DNA of 60,136 bases, from contig JAKVKH010000024.1 of NCBI GenBank assembly GCA_022486625.1, forward strand, positions 1-60,136. Direction: 5' to 3'. The notes under the pieces were generated by a model. That model did not search any database. It was not told where the DNA came from and saw only the letters and a program-made list of their open reading frames with translations. The stretch is from Butyrivibrio sp. (GTDB lineage: Bacteria > Bacillota > Clostridia > Lachnospirales > Lachnospiraceae). The position numbers and the translations under genes are program-made. The number at the start of each line of letters is the position of its first letter. The stretch's first letter is position 1. Below, piece by piece: positions 1 through 8,737 of this stretch.

Positions 1-1
1 A

Positions 2-1381
2 AAAAAAGAGAAGAAAGAGAAGAAAATGATGAACAATCTCTTTCCGACGTATACGGTCGGAGGGGCAATCGCACACGGAGACTGGGCGACCAGACTGTCC
101 ATGCTGATTATGGGCTTCGGGTGCATAATCCACAGACAGCTGATCAAAGGGTTGATCATGCTGGCGCTGGAGTGTGCCTATGTCTTATTTATGGTAAAAA
201 AAGGTGCACACTGCCTTGCCATGATGCCGTCTCTGGGAGGACAGGCACAGACAAAGGTATGGAATGATGCAAAGCAGATATATGAATATGCGGCAGGAGA
301 CAATTCACTTCTGATTCTGCTCTATGGTGTGGCAACACTGTGTATTACCGCTGGTTTTGTCATTCTCTGGATGGTTCAGATGCAGCAGTCCTATAAAGCG
401 CAGGAAGAGCTGAAAAAGGGGCTTCATGTTAATAATTTCATGGAGGATCTTAAGTCTCTTAAAGATGGAAATCTTCACCTGACGCTCATGTTTTTCCCTA
501 TGGCAGGTATCATTCTCTTTAATATCGTGCCTCTGATCTTCATGATCAGTATGGCATTTACCAGCTATTCCAAAGAAAATAATCATCTGATTCTGTTTGA
601 CTGGGTCGGCTTTACAAACTTTGCAAGAGTACTGAGCCTGAAGAACAATATCGGACGTCAGTTCTGGTCAGTTCTGGAATGGACGATCATCTGGGCTATC
701 CTTGCTACCTTTATGAACTATATTCTGGGTATGATTCTGGCAATGATCATTAACCGCAAGCAGACACACTGGAAGGGCTTCTGGAGGTTCTGCTTTGTTC
801 TGTCCATTGCTGTTCCCCAGTTTGTATCTCTGCTGATCATGCATACCATGCTGCAGCCGCAGGGCGCAGTCAATGTCATCCTTCAGAATCTTGGCATCAT
901 TGATTCTCCGCTGCCGTTCTTCCAGAATACACTGTGGGCAAGAGCTACCATTATTATCATCAACCTCTGGATCGGTATTCCGTATACGATGCTGCAGGTA
1001 ACGGGTATTCTGCAGAACATTCCTTCGGAACTGTATGAAGCGGCAAGAGTAGACGGCGCAGGTCCTGTGACGATTTTCTTTAAAATTACGCTTCCTTACA
1101 TGTTATTCGTAACCACACCGTATCTGATCACTTCATTTACAGGTAATATCAATAACTTCAATGTCATTTACCTTCTGTCCGGCGGTGGCCCGACAAAGGT
1201 CGGAGATACAGCAGGTCAGACAGACCTTCTTGTTACCTGGCTGTACAAGCTGACCGTAGATCAGCAGTATTTCAATCTGGGTTCCGTAATCGGTATCTTC
1301 ACATTCATTATTCTGGCTGTGATCGCACTGGTTACTTACAGAAATTCCGGATCATATAAGAACGAGGAGGAATTCATGTGA
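2..1381 (+). CDS. MalF-like sugar ABC transporter permease (5' end possibly outside window)
   Basis: Inner-membrane permease subunit of a maltose/maltodextrin-type ABC importer. Several hydrophobic segments are visible, and the ATPase-docking EAA loop (EAARVDGAG) lies about 335 residues after the ATG at 26. The frame stays open to the window edge through a lysine/glutamate-rich stretch. Many Firmicutes MalF proteins have a charged N-terminus before the first membrane segment, so the true start may lie upstream; 26 and 29 are the first visible ATGs. It overlaps the next permease and heads a permease-permease-amylase-HAD cluster. The binding protein expected upstream is not in view, and no ATPase is encoded nearby. 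The family is sure; maltodextrin specificity is inferred from the amylase neighbour. Confidence 0.9.
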   Translation, partial: KKEKKEKKMMNNLFPTYTVGGAIAHGDWATRLSMLIMGFGCIIHRQLIKGLIMLALECAYVLFMVKKGAHCLAMMPSLGGQAQTKVWNDAKQIYEYAAGDNSLLILLYGVATLCITAGFVILWMVQMQQSYKAQEELKKGLHVNNFMEDLKSLKDGNLHLTLMFFPMAGIILFNIVPLIFMISMAFTSYSKENNHLILFDWVGFTNFARVLSLKNNIGRQFWSVLEWTIIWAILATFMNYILGMILAMIINRKQTHWKGFWRFCFVLSIAVPQFVSLLIMHTMLQPQGAVNVILQNLGIIDSPLPFFQNTLWARATIIIINLWIGIPYTMLQVTGILQNIPSELYEAARVDGAGPVTIFFKITLPYMLFVTTPYLITSFTGNINNFNVIYLLSGGGPTKVGDTAGQTDLLVTWLYKLTVDQQYFNLGSVIGIFTFIILAVIALVTYRNSGSYKNEEEFM

Positions 1382-2253
1382 TGAATAATAGGGATTCTCA
1401 GGTTGCTAAAATCAGAAAAGGATTTATCAATGTACTGGTACATATTTTCCTTGGCATTCTTGCATTTATCTGGATACTTCCGATTTTCTGGATTATCCTT
1501 ACCAGTTTCAGGGCAGAACAGGGCTCTTATGTAAATACATTTTTCCCCAAGGCATATACATGGGCCAATTATATAAAACTGTTCACAGACAGAAATGTAC
1601 TTAATTTCCCACAGATGTTTATGAACACACTGATCATTGCCATCTTTTCCTGCATTGTATCAACGTTCTTCGTACTGTCGGTTTCCTATTGCATGTCCAG
1701 GCTTCGCTTTAAGCTGAGAAAGCCATATATGAACATGGCAATGATTCTGACACTGTTCCCCGGCATCATGTCCATGGTGGCAATTTATTACATTCTGAAG
1801 GCACTTGGACTTTCAGAAGGTTCCATGATACGTGTTGCGCTGGTTATGGTATATTCCGGCGGCGCCGGCCTTGGCTTCTATATTGCCAAAGGATTCTTTG
1901 ATACCATTCCGAAGTCCATGGATGAAGCGGCACTTCTGGACGGAGCCAATAAGTGGCAGATCTTTACCAGAATCACGATTCCGCTCAGCAAACCGATTAT
2001 TATCTATACTGTAATGACAGCATTTATCGGACCCTGGGTTGACTTCATTTTCGCAAAGGTAATCTGCAGGGCAAATTCACAGTATTTCACAGTGGCCATC
2101 GGACTGTGGAATATGCTGCAGAAAGAATATATTCATGACTGGTATACCTGCTTTGCAGCGGGTGCGGTCTGCGTTTCCATTCCAATCGCAATCCTGTTTG
2201 TATACATGCAGCAGTTCTATGTAGAAGGTATGTCCGGAGCAGTAAAGGGCTGA
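1378..2253 (+). CDS. MalG-like sugar ABC transporter permease
   Basis: Second permease of the maltodextrin-type importer, with about six membrane segments and the EAA loop (EAALLDGANKW) near residue 181. The ribosome site AGGAGG at 1365-1370 serves either the GTG at 1378, which overlaps the MalF stop, or the ATG at 1381; both give essentially the same protein. The C-terminus (FVEGMSGAVKG-type ending) is typical of MalG-family permeases. The stop overlaps the start of the amylase gene by one base, so the genes are translationally coupled. Substrate is inferred from the amylase. Confidence 0.92.
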   Translation: MMNNRDSQVAKIRKGFINVLVHIFLGILAFIWILPIFWIILTSFRAEQGSYVNTFFPKAYTWANYIKLFTDRNVLNFPQMFMNTLIIAIFSCIVSTFFVLSVSYCMSRLRFKLRKPYMNMAMILTLFPGIMSMVAIYYILKALGLSEGSMIRVALVMVYSGGAGLGFYIAKGFFDTIPKSMDEAALLDGANKWQIFTRITIPLSKPIIIYTVMTAFIGPWVDFIFAKVICRANSQYFTVAIGLWNMLQKEYIHDWYTCFAAGAVCVSIPIAILFVYMQQFYVEGMSGAVKG

Positions 2254-3998
2254 TGAACAGAATAAACAAAACAACAGCGGCTGCAGTTCTGGCGGTGCTT
2301 ACCCTGATAACATCAGGGTGCGGCGCTGCCGGGGTGCAGCCGTCTGCACAGGCGGAAGTTTCAGGCAGCATGACGACGCAGAATGCATCTGACAGCGCAG
2401 CAGATGCGGCTACGGCACAGACGGCGGTCACCAGTACGCAGATGAATACGCTCAATGACCGGAAAACGCTGAATATTGTAAATGACAAATACAGAACAAC
2501 CTATGAAGTCTTTCTCTATTCTTACTATGACAGTAATGGAGACGGAATCGGTGATATTCAGGGACTGATTGATAAACTGGATTATATAAACGACGGAGAT
2601 GATGCGACAGGGACAGATCTTGACTGTAATGAGATCTGGCTGATGCCCGTCTGCCCATCTCCAAGCTATCACAAATACGATGTCACGGATTATGAGGCAA
2701 TTGACCCGCAGTATGGCACGATGGATGACTTTAAGAAACTTGTGACACAGTGCCATAAGAGGGGCATCCGGATCATTACGGATATGGTAATGAACCATAC
2801 TTCGACGGAACATCCATGGTTTACAAAGGCAACAGACTATCTTAAAAAGCTCCCGGCAGGAGAGAAGCCTTCAGAAAAAGACTGTCCTTATGTGAAGTAC
2901 TATAATTTTTCGAAGGAAAAGGCAGAAGGATATACAGCACTGGAGGGAACTGACTGGTACTATGAGGCGAGATTCTGGTCGGGAATGCCGGATCTGAATC
3001 TGGACAATCCGGCGGTGCAGAAGGAGTTCAAGGATATTGCCGCTTTCTGGCTCGGGCTTGGCGTGGACGGTTTCCGGATGGATGCAACGACATCCTACTA
3101 TACCGGAAAAAACAAGGAAAATGTAAAGGCACTTGCATGGTTTAATGAAGCGGTGAAAAAGATCAATCCGGATGCCTATATTGTCGGCGAAGCCTGGACA
3201 GACCAGAACGTATATGCTGAATATTACGGAAGCGGAATTGACAGTCTGTTTGATTTTGCTTTCGCGAACAGTACGGGAATCATTGCAAATGTGGTAAAGG
3301 GCAGTGCTCCGGCATCAAGCTATGCGACAGCGATGGCAAAGGAACAGAAACTGTATGCTTCTTATAATGAAAATTATGTCAATGCACCTTTTTATACCAA
3401 CCATGATATGGCAAGGAGCGCCGGTTATTATGCCGGAGATGGTGCAGAGAGTAAGGTAAAGCTGGCAGGTGCTTTGAATCTTCTGATGAGCGGAAATGCT
3501 TTCGTCTATTATGGCGAAGAACTGGGAATGAAGGGGTCTGGAAAGGACGAAAACAAGCGGGCACCGATGTACTGGACACAGGATGCGGAGGCGGAAGGCA
3601 TGTGTGACGGACCGAAGGATATGGTCGCGCCGAAGATGCTGTATGGCAGTTATGAAGATCAGAAGGATGATCCTCTTTCCATCTATCAGTATTATCGGGA
3701 GGCAATCCGAATTCGGAACATTTATCCGGTCATTGCCAGAGGGAGCGTAGAGCCGCTTGACCAGTTGAACAATGCTCATACCTGTGCGTTTGTAAAGACA
3801 GCAGAGGGCATGAAACCTGTCATGATCGTCATCAATACTTCCGAAAGTTCACAGACCGTGGATCTTTCCGGGCAAAAGGATTATGACACACTCTCCGCGG
3901 TTCTGACAACGACGGCAGAGAGCATTACACTGGATGAAAATAAACTGACACTGCCGGCATATGACATTGCAGTACTGACGCAGGGCGTTGTGGAGTAA
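2253..3998 (+). CDS. Secreted lipoprotein alpha-amylase (GH13)
   Basis: Extracellular, membrane-tethered alpha-glucan hydrolase that would feed maltodextrins to the adjacent permeases. The N-terminus has a lipoprotein signal with Cys23 in an LITSGC box, followed by an Ala/Ser/Thr-rich linker to about residue 75. The GH13 barrel motifs are complete: region I DMVMNH at 177-182, region II GFRMDA with nucleophile Asp277, region III GEAW with acid/base Glu313, and region IV NHD with Asp385. A beta-sandwich C domain closes the protein at 581 residues. The start overlaps the malG stop (TGATG). The subtype within GH13 (amylase, neopullulanase-like or glucosidase-like) is not fixed by the motifs. Confidence 0.93.
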   Translation: MNRINKTTAAAVLAVLTLITSGCGAAGVQPSAQAEVSGSMTTQNASDSAADAATAQTAVTSTQMNTLNDRKTLNIVNDKYRTTYEVFLYSYYDSNGDGIGDIQGLIDKLDYINDGDDATGTDLDCNEIWLMPVCPSPSYHKYDVTDYEAIDPQYGTMDDFKKLVTQCHKRGIRIITDMVMNHTSTEHPWFTKATDYLKKLPAGEKPSEKDCPYVKYYNFSKEKAEGYTALEGTDWYYEARFWSGMPDLNLDNPAVQKEFKDIAAFWLGLGVDGFRMDATTSYYTGKNKENVKALAWFNEAVKKINPDAYIVGEAWTDQNVYAEYYGSGIDSLFDFAFANSTGIIANVVKGSAPASSYATAMAKEQKLYASYNENYVNAPFYTNHDMARSAGYYAGDGAESKVKLAGALNLLMSGNAFVYYGEELGMKGSGKDENKRAPMYWTQDAEAEGMCDGPKDMVAPKMLYGSYEDQKDDPLSIYQYYREAIRIRNIYPVIARGSVEPLDQLNNAHTCAFVKTAEGMKPVMIVINTSESSQTVDLSGQKDYDTLSAVLTTTAESITLDENKLTLPAYDIAVLTQGVVE

Positions 3999-3999
3999 T

Positions 4000-4824
4000 A
4001 TGGGAAAATATTATAAGAATTATATCTTTGATCTGTACGGAACCCTGGTGGATATCCATACGGATGAGAACAGACCTGATTTCTGGAATAAGATGGCAAG
4101 TCTGCTTAGCTGCTACGGTGCGGATTATTCACCGGAAAAAATGCAGCAGTCCTATTTTGATATTGTACATGAAGAAGAACAGAATCTGGCATTTGAGTCC
4201 GGGATGAATTTTCCGGAGATCCGTATTGAAAGAGTGTTTGCCAGATTGCTGAAGGAAGCACCGGCATATCACTCCTGCAGTGAGAAAATTGTCACTCTTT
4301 CCATTGAAGAAATTGAAAAAAGTGAATGGGTAAGAATGATATCCAATGTATTTCGGGTGATGTCCAGACAGAAACTGGAAGCTTATCCGCATACACTGCA
4401 GACGTTAGAAGCGCTTCGCACAGAAGGAAGTCACATCTATCTGCTGTCCAATGCACAGAGACTGTTTACGGATGCGGAAATAGAGAGTACCGGAGTCAGA
4501 GAATATCTTGAGGCAATATATATTTCTTCAGATGCAGGGATGAAAAAGCCGCAGCCTGAATTTATGATGAAGCTTCTGGAAGAACAGAATCTCGATCCAC
4601 AGGACACAGTGATGGTAGGAAATGATTTTCAGAGTGATATCGGTGTTGCGGTAGCCTGTGGAATTCCGGGAATTTTTCTGAATACCGATCAGCTCAGCAG
4701 CATTGAAATGAGAGCAAGGCTGGCAAGAGTACTCAATGGTAAAAATGATCATTACAGACCGGTGATCATATCTTCCGGTGATATTGAGGAACTTCTGGAT
4801 CTGGACCGGGATTTGAAGCAATAA
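4000..4824 (+). CDS. HAD-superfamily hydrolase (phosphatase-like)
   Basis: Cytoplasmic HAD phosphatase of 274 residues. Motif I is FDLYGTLVD at the N-terminus, with an Asp nucleophile and a Tyr in place of the usual second Met; motif II is LLSNAQ; the motif III lysine is in KKPQPEF; motif IV is VGNDFQSD. A large helical cap lies between motifs I and II, as in subclass I enzymes. The start is the ATG at 4000 with GGAG about 5 bases upstream, two bases after the amylase stop, so it probably belongs to the maltodextrin operon. Sugar-phosphate dephosphorylation or a beta-phosphoglucomutase-like role is possible, but the substrate cannot be read from sequence. Confidence 0.85.
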   Translation: MGKYYKNYIFDLYGTLVDIHTDENRPDFWNKMASLLSCYGADYSPEKMQQSYFDIVHEEEQNLAFESGMNFPEIRIERVFARLLKEAPAYHSCSEKIVTLSIEEIEKSEWVRMISNVFRVMSRQKLEAYPHTLQTLEALRTEGSHIYLLSNAQRLFTDAEIESTGVREYLEAIYISSDAGMKKPQPEFMMKLLEEQNLDPQDTVMVGNDFQSDIGVAVACGIPGIFLNTDQLSSIEMRARLARVLNGKNDHYRPVIISSGDIEELLDLDRDLKQ

Positions 4825-4838
4825 AAAGGTAATAAAAA

Positions 4839-4877
4839 AGCAGTGATAAATGATAATCATTTATCACTGCTTATTCA
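4839..4877. terminator. Bidirectional terminator between HAD gene and vanZ-like gene
   Basis: A 16-base arm (4839-4854) pairs perfectly with 4856-4871. An A-run on the left gives a U-tract for minus-strand transcripts; a shorter T-rich stretch lies on the right. It sits at the stop codon of the vanZ-like gene and can end both converging transcripts. Confidence 0.85.
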
Positions 4878-5404
4878 TTACCTGATGACAGCGGGCGGAA
4901 GATGGTCATCCGTCCAAGCCAGCCGAAAATCCGGACACAGAAGATACCAATGAAAATACCGATGCTGTCAATCATGACATCACGTTTCGATGGAGACCTT
5001 CCGGAGACAAAAGACTGGTGAAATTCGTCCAGACCGGCATAACTGACACAGAACAAGCCGGCAATCAGAACCAGCGGGATACCGCGAAGTCCATATACGT
5101 ACAACGGAAATGCCACAGAAACGGCCAGAAGGAAATATTCTGTGATATGTGCTGCCTTCCGGACATAGAACTGCGTCACCTCTGAATAATGCGCAATCTG
5201 CGCTTCATTCCAGCCAAGATCCAGTTTCTCATTTGCAATTGTATAAATCTCTGTACCCACGTCAAAACTCAGCTGACTGCTCTGCGCACCATCCTGAGAG
5301 GAAAAAGTAAAAATCATGCACATCATGATGATGGCAGGTACAAAAGAAAGCGGTTTTAAGACAAAACGCAAGGTCTGTTTGATATAAAGAAGTATGTATT
5401 TCAT
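4871..5404 (-). CDS. VanZ-like family membrane protein
   Basis: A 177-residue membrane protein of the VanZ-like family: an N-terminal membrane helix followed by FTFSSQDG, further helices, and the signature region DEFHQSFVSGRSPSKRDVMIDSIG near the C-terminus. VanZ itself gives low-level teicoplanin resistance, but most family members have no known role. No ribosome site precedes the ATG at 5404. A TATACT-like -10 lies about 7 bases upstream, so translation may be leaderless or the promoter assignment may be wrong. Convergent with the amylase/HAD operon. Confidence 0.88.
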   Translation of the reverse strand: MKYILLYIKQTLRFVLKPLSFVPAIIMMCMIFTFSSQDGAQSSQLSFDVGTEIYTIANEKLDLGWNEAQIAHYSEVTQFYVRKAAHITEYFLLAVSVAFPLYVYGLRGIPLVLIAGLFCVSYAGLDEFHQSFVSGRSPSKRDVMIDSIGIFIGIFCVRIFGWLGRMTIFRPLSSGNE

Positions 5405-5481
5405 ACCGAACAGTATACTGCATAATGACGGATAAAAAATGAATTAAATGTTAATTTTTACAGCAATAAAACAGAAAATAA

Positions 5482-6891
5482 TTATTTGCAATCAAGATCG
5501 AATCCAAAATAGCGTACGGCATTATTATAGGAAATGTCTTTTACCAGTCCGCCAAGGTATTCGAAATCATCCGGAAGTTCTCCGTTGTCCACCCATTCGC
5601 CGATCAGGCGGCACAGAACACGTCTGAAATATTCATGTCTTGTGTAGGAAATGAAACTTCTTGAATCAGTCAGCATACCGACAAAGTTACCCAGGAGACC
5701 AAGATTTGCAAGGCTTGTCAGTTGCTCGGTCATACCGGTCAGATGATCATTGAACCACCATGCAGCACCGAACTGAAGCTTACTAATGGTATCACTGTTC
5801 TGGAAACAGCCGATAATGGTGCCGTTTGCAGCATTGTCGTTCGGATTGAGAGAATACAGGATGGTTTTGGGTAGTTCGCCTGTGATTTCAAGGCTGTTCA
5901 GAAAATCGGCCGTCTGTGATGCCGGTGCCGGATCACCGATGCAGTCGTAACCCGTATCCGGACCCATTGCGCGAAAGGCTGCGGTGTTATTGTCTCTCTT
6001 GCAACCGTAATGAAGCTGCATAACCCAGTTTCTGCGATGATATTCATGACCCATTGCCTGCAGAAAAGCAGTCTTGAATGCGAGCACGTCCGAAACGGAA
6101 AGTGTTTCACCCTTAAGCCTCTTCTGGAAGATGGCTTCAATCTGTTCCGGAGAAGCAGGCTGATACATGACGAAATCGAGTGCGTGATCACTGACAGAAC
6201 AGCCATGTTGTGCAAAAAAGTCCAATCTGCGACAAAGCGCATGAATCAGAGAGACGAAATTGTTAATCTGTGTGCCGGCTGCAGCCCCTAACTTTTCAAG
6301 ATACGCGGGGTAATCCGGTTTCTCAATATTCATGGCCTTGTCCGGACGCCATGCAGGAAGTACCTGTACATGAAAGGTATCGTCTGCGGCAAGTTTTTCA
6401 TGCCATTCAAGAGAATCAGCAGGGTCGTCAGTGGTACAGATCAGTGTAACACCGGACTGCTCGATGATTTTACGGACAGACAGTGTTTCCAGCTGCTTGT
6501 TGCACAGTTCCCAGACTTCATGTGCAGTGTTGTGGTTTAACACGCCATGATAGTGAAAATAGCGCTGCAGCTCAAGATGACTCCAGTGGTAGAGCGGATT
6601 ACCGATTGCTTTTTCCAGTGTTCCCGCCCATTTTTCAAATTTTTCATAATCAGATGCATCACCGGTAATATAGCGTTCATCAATTCCGTTTGAACGCATC
6701 TGGCGCCATTTGTAATGGTCGCCGCCCAGCCAGAGCTGCGTGATATTGTCGTATTTGCGGTCTTCTGCAATTTCGCGTGGGTTGATGTGACAGTGATAAT
6801 CCAATATGGGCATTCCTTCTGCATAACCGTGAAACAGCTTTTTTGCTGCCGGGGTATTCAGAAGAAAGTCCTCATCCATAAAGCGTGTCAT
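5482..6891 (-). CDS. uxaC: Glucuronate/galacturonate isomerase
   Basis: Uronate isomerase of the Ashwell pathway, converting D-galacturonate to D-tagaturonate and D-glucuronate to D-fructuronate in the cytoplasm. The 469-residue length fits the family, and the N-terminal metal-site motif YHCHINPREIAED is typical of UxaC. The start is the ATG at 6891 with AAGGAG about 8 bases upstream; an earlier ATG at 6921 lacks a ribosome site and lies inside the leader. It is the first enzyme of the pathway completed by uxaB and uxaA 12 kb away on the other strand. A TGTAA-N4-TTACA operator overlies its promoter, pointing to control by the nearby LacI-type regulator. Confidence 0.96.
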   Translation of the reverse strand: MTRFMDEDFLLNTPAAKKLFHGYAEGMPILDYHCHINPREIAEDRKYDNITQLWLGGDHYKWRQMRSNGIDERYITGDASDYEKFEKWAGTLEKAIGNPLYHWSHLELQRYFHYHGVLNHNTAHEVWELCNKQLETLSVRKIIEQSGVTLICTTDDPADSLEWHEKLAADDTFHVQVLPAWRPDKAMNIEKPDYPAYLEKLGAAAGTQINNFVSLIHALCRRLDFFAQHGCSVSDHALDFVMYQPASPEQIEAIFQKRLKGETLSVSDVLAFKTAFLQAMGHEYHRRNWVMQLHYGCKRDNNTAAFRAMGPDTGYDCIGDPAPASQTADFLNSLEITGELPKTILYSLNPNDNAANGTIIGCFQNSDTISKLQFGAAWWFNDHLTGMTEQLTSLANLGLLGNFVGMLTDSRSFISYTRHEYFRRVLCRLIGEWVDNGELPDDFEYLGGLVKDISYNNAVRYFGFDLDCK

Positions 6892-6936
6892 GAAAGCTCT
6901 CCTTAACGTGTAATGTAACATCAGAACCTCTTACAG

Positions 6937-6985
6937 ATGTAAACACTTACATATATGAGTATAAACTCAATTGAAAAAAATGCAA
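6937..6985 (-). promoter_or_regulatory. uxaC promoter with LacI-type operator
   Basis: On the minus strand TTGCAT (6985-6980), a 16-base spacer and TATACT (6963-6958) form a sigma-A promoter. A 16-base inverted repeat, ATGTAA-ACAC-TTACAT (6937-6952), starts five bases past the -10, over the expected transcription start, as for a repressor site. Confidence 0.72.
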
Positions 6986-7057
6986 GAAGAAAAGAAAACA
7001 GGGATCAAATGCCTTTATATAGAAGAAATGAAAAAACAGACTGAATACAGATTATGT

Positions 7058-7073
7058 ATGTAAGGAATTACAT
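7058..7073. promoter_or_regulatory. Second operator upstream of uxaC
   Basis: Perfect inverted repeat ATGTAA-GGAA-TTACAT, centred 121 bp upstream of the operator at the uxaC start. The two sites could bind one tetrameric regulator with a DNA loop. It also lies just past the end of the MATE gene. Confidence 0.6.
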
Positions 7074-7094
7074 GAATATTCGGGAAAGATACTT

Positions 7095-8432
7095 CTATTT
7101 ACGAAGATGTCTGCACAGAAGAGGAAATTCAAAAAGAATCATCAGAATCCATCCGGCAAAATTCGCATAGGCAAAGGTCTCAATCTGCAGATGGAAGCTG
7201 AAGGCGAGGATAAAGGCGGTAAGTACGCGGCCAACCATATTCATGAAGGTACTGAGCAGGGTGATCTTCAGATCACCCATACCGCGAAAGAATCCCTGAA
7301 TTCCATTCGTGAAAGCAGGAAGAAAATACATCAGTGCAATGAGATGGAGATAGCGGACACTGTTTTTCAGCACTTCGGCAGTATCCGCATTGCCGGAACT
7401 GCCGATGAAGAGACGGACGATAAAAGGAGCGCCGAAATAGCAGAGAATGCATAGCAGAATCGTGTATGCAAATTCGATCAGCATGCCGCTTTTAAAACCA
7501 CTGTTAATCCTCTCACGTTTGCCGGCACCTTTATTCTGTGCCAGAAAGGTGGTCATTGCATGACCAATGTTCTGCTGAGGCGTGTAGGCAAAATCATCCA
7601 CACGGTTGATGATTCCGAACGATGCAACGACAGCTGTCCCCATGGTATCTGCGATGGATTGGATCATGATTTTGCCAATCTGCAGGCATGCCTGTTGAAG
7701 GGCACTTGTAATACTGAAGGCAACGATTTCCCGGAATAAAGGTGCATCGAACAGGAGCCAGCTGCGTCCAAGGTGAAGCACCGGAAGCCGCCGCAGAATA
7801 TAGATAATGCAGCATAACGTACACAGAATTTCGCTCAGAACAGTGGAAATTGCAGCGCCGTGGACGCCGGCATGGAGCACGATGATAAAAAACAGATCTC
7901 CGATGACATTCAGAACGGCACTGATACCCAGAAAGATCAGTGGAGTTCTGCTGTCACCGAGAGCACGCATGGAGCTGGCAAGGAAATTATACAGAAAGGT
8001 GAAAATAAGTGCAGTGAAGATAATTCGGAGGTATCCGGAGGCCTCCGGCATGATTTCTTCCGGTACCCGGATCAGACGCAGAAGCGATGGCGTAAATGCA
8101 ATGCCAAGGGCAGTGATGAGAAGGCAGAATACCGCGCCGCCGATCATGGAGGTGGAAAGGAGACGCCTCAGCCTTCTGATATCACCGGAACCAAAGCTCA
8201 TGCTCATCAGAATGCCTGTACCCATGCACATGCCGCTGATGAAGAGAATGGCAAGATTCATCAGCGGATTGGTGCATCCGACAGCAGCAAGTCCCTTTGT
8301 CCCGACATAGTTGCCTACGATGGCTGAATCGACAGCGTTATAGGTCAGTTGCAGAAGGTTTCCCAGAACAAGCGGGATGGTAAAACGGATCAGTACAGAA
8401 GTGGTTTTTCCGGAAGTCATGTCTTTGATCAT
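7095..8432 (-). CDS. MATE family efflux transporter
   Basis: A 445-residue multidrug/toxin extrusion family protein with about twelve hydrophobic helices. The start region (MIKDMTSGKTTSVLIRF, then PLVLGNLLQLTYNAVDS) is typical of clostridial MATE/MatE proteins. These use an ion gradient to export small organic molecules. It sits between uxaC and the LacI-type gene, with operator-like repeats on both sides, so co-regulation with the pectin genes is possible; a role in exporting a sugar acid or plant phenolic is speculation. A second, unrelated copy lies at 34.1 kb. Confidence 0.92.
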   Translation of the reverse strand: MIKDMTSGKTTSVLIRFTIPLVLGNLLQLTYNAVDSAIVGNYVGTKGLAAVGCTNPLMNLAILFISGMCMGTGILMSMSFGSGDIRRLRRLLSTSMIGGAVFCLLITALGIAFTPSLLRLIRVPEEIMPEASGYLRIIFTALIFTFLYNFLASSMRALGDSRTPLIFLGISAVLNVIGDLFFIIVLHAGVHGAAISTVLSEILCTLCCIIYILRRLPVLHLGRSWLLFDAPLFREIVAFSITSALQQACLQIGKIMIQSIADTMGTAVVASFGIINRVDDFAYTPQQNIGHAMTTFLAQNKGAGKRERINSGFKSGMLIEFAYTILLCILCYFGAPFIVRLFIGSSGNADTAEVLKNSVRYLHLIALMYFLPAFTNGIQGFFRGMGDLKITLLSTFMNMVGRVLTAFILAFSFHLQIETFAYANFAGWILMILFEFPLLCRHLRK

Positions 8433-8555
8433 AAAAGTGTCCTTTATTAATGAATAAAATTGATCTGATGAGCTGCATGGTAAATGAGCTGTTTACGATT
8501 TTTTTCTCATCCGGTCTTTGAGTTTAGATGATTGTAACATAATACAGAATAAATA

Positions 8556-8569
8556 TGTAAGCGATTACA
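8556..8569. promoter_or_regulatory. Operator between MATE and lacI-type genes
   Basis: TGTAA-GCGA-TTACA, the same inverted repeat as at uxaC. It lies 124 bp before the MATE start and 170 bp before the regulator start. It also fits the CcpA cre consensus (TGWAANCGNTNWCA), so carbon-catabolite control is an alternative reading for this copy. Confidence 0.6.
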
Positions 8570-8654
8570 AAATTTAATATATTTTCAATGTAAGCATGGA
8601 AACTGCTTCAACATGATTCATAATAAAAAAGCGGTATTTTGTGCAAAAATAGCA

Positions 8655-8702
8655 TTGCGTAAAAAACGGATTCAGTTATAATAAAGTGTGTAAATGCATA
8701 CA
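8655..8702 (+). promoter_or_regulatory. Promoter and operator of the LacI-type gene
   Basis: TTGCGT (8655-8660), a 16-base spacer and TATAAT (8677-8682) form a good promoter. A slightly imperfect inverted repeat, TGTAAATGCATACA (8689-8702), begins six bases after the -10, which suggests autorepression. Confidence 0.72.
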
Positions 8703-8737
8703 TTCTGAAAATGAAAAAAGACCTTTAAGGAGACGGT

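Noticed and set aside
8556..8569. CcpA cre site
   Set aside because: It fits the cre consensus, but the three perfect sister sites nearby lack the central CG, so a shared local regulator explains all of them better. Not fully excluded for this copy.
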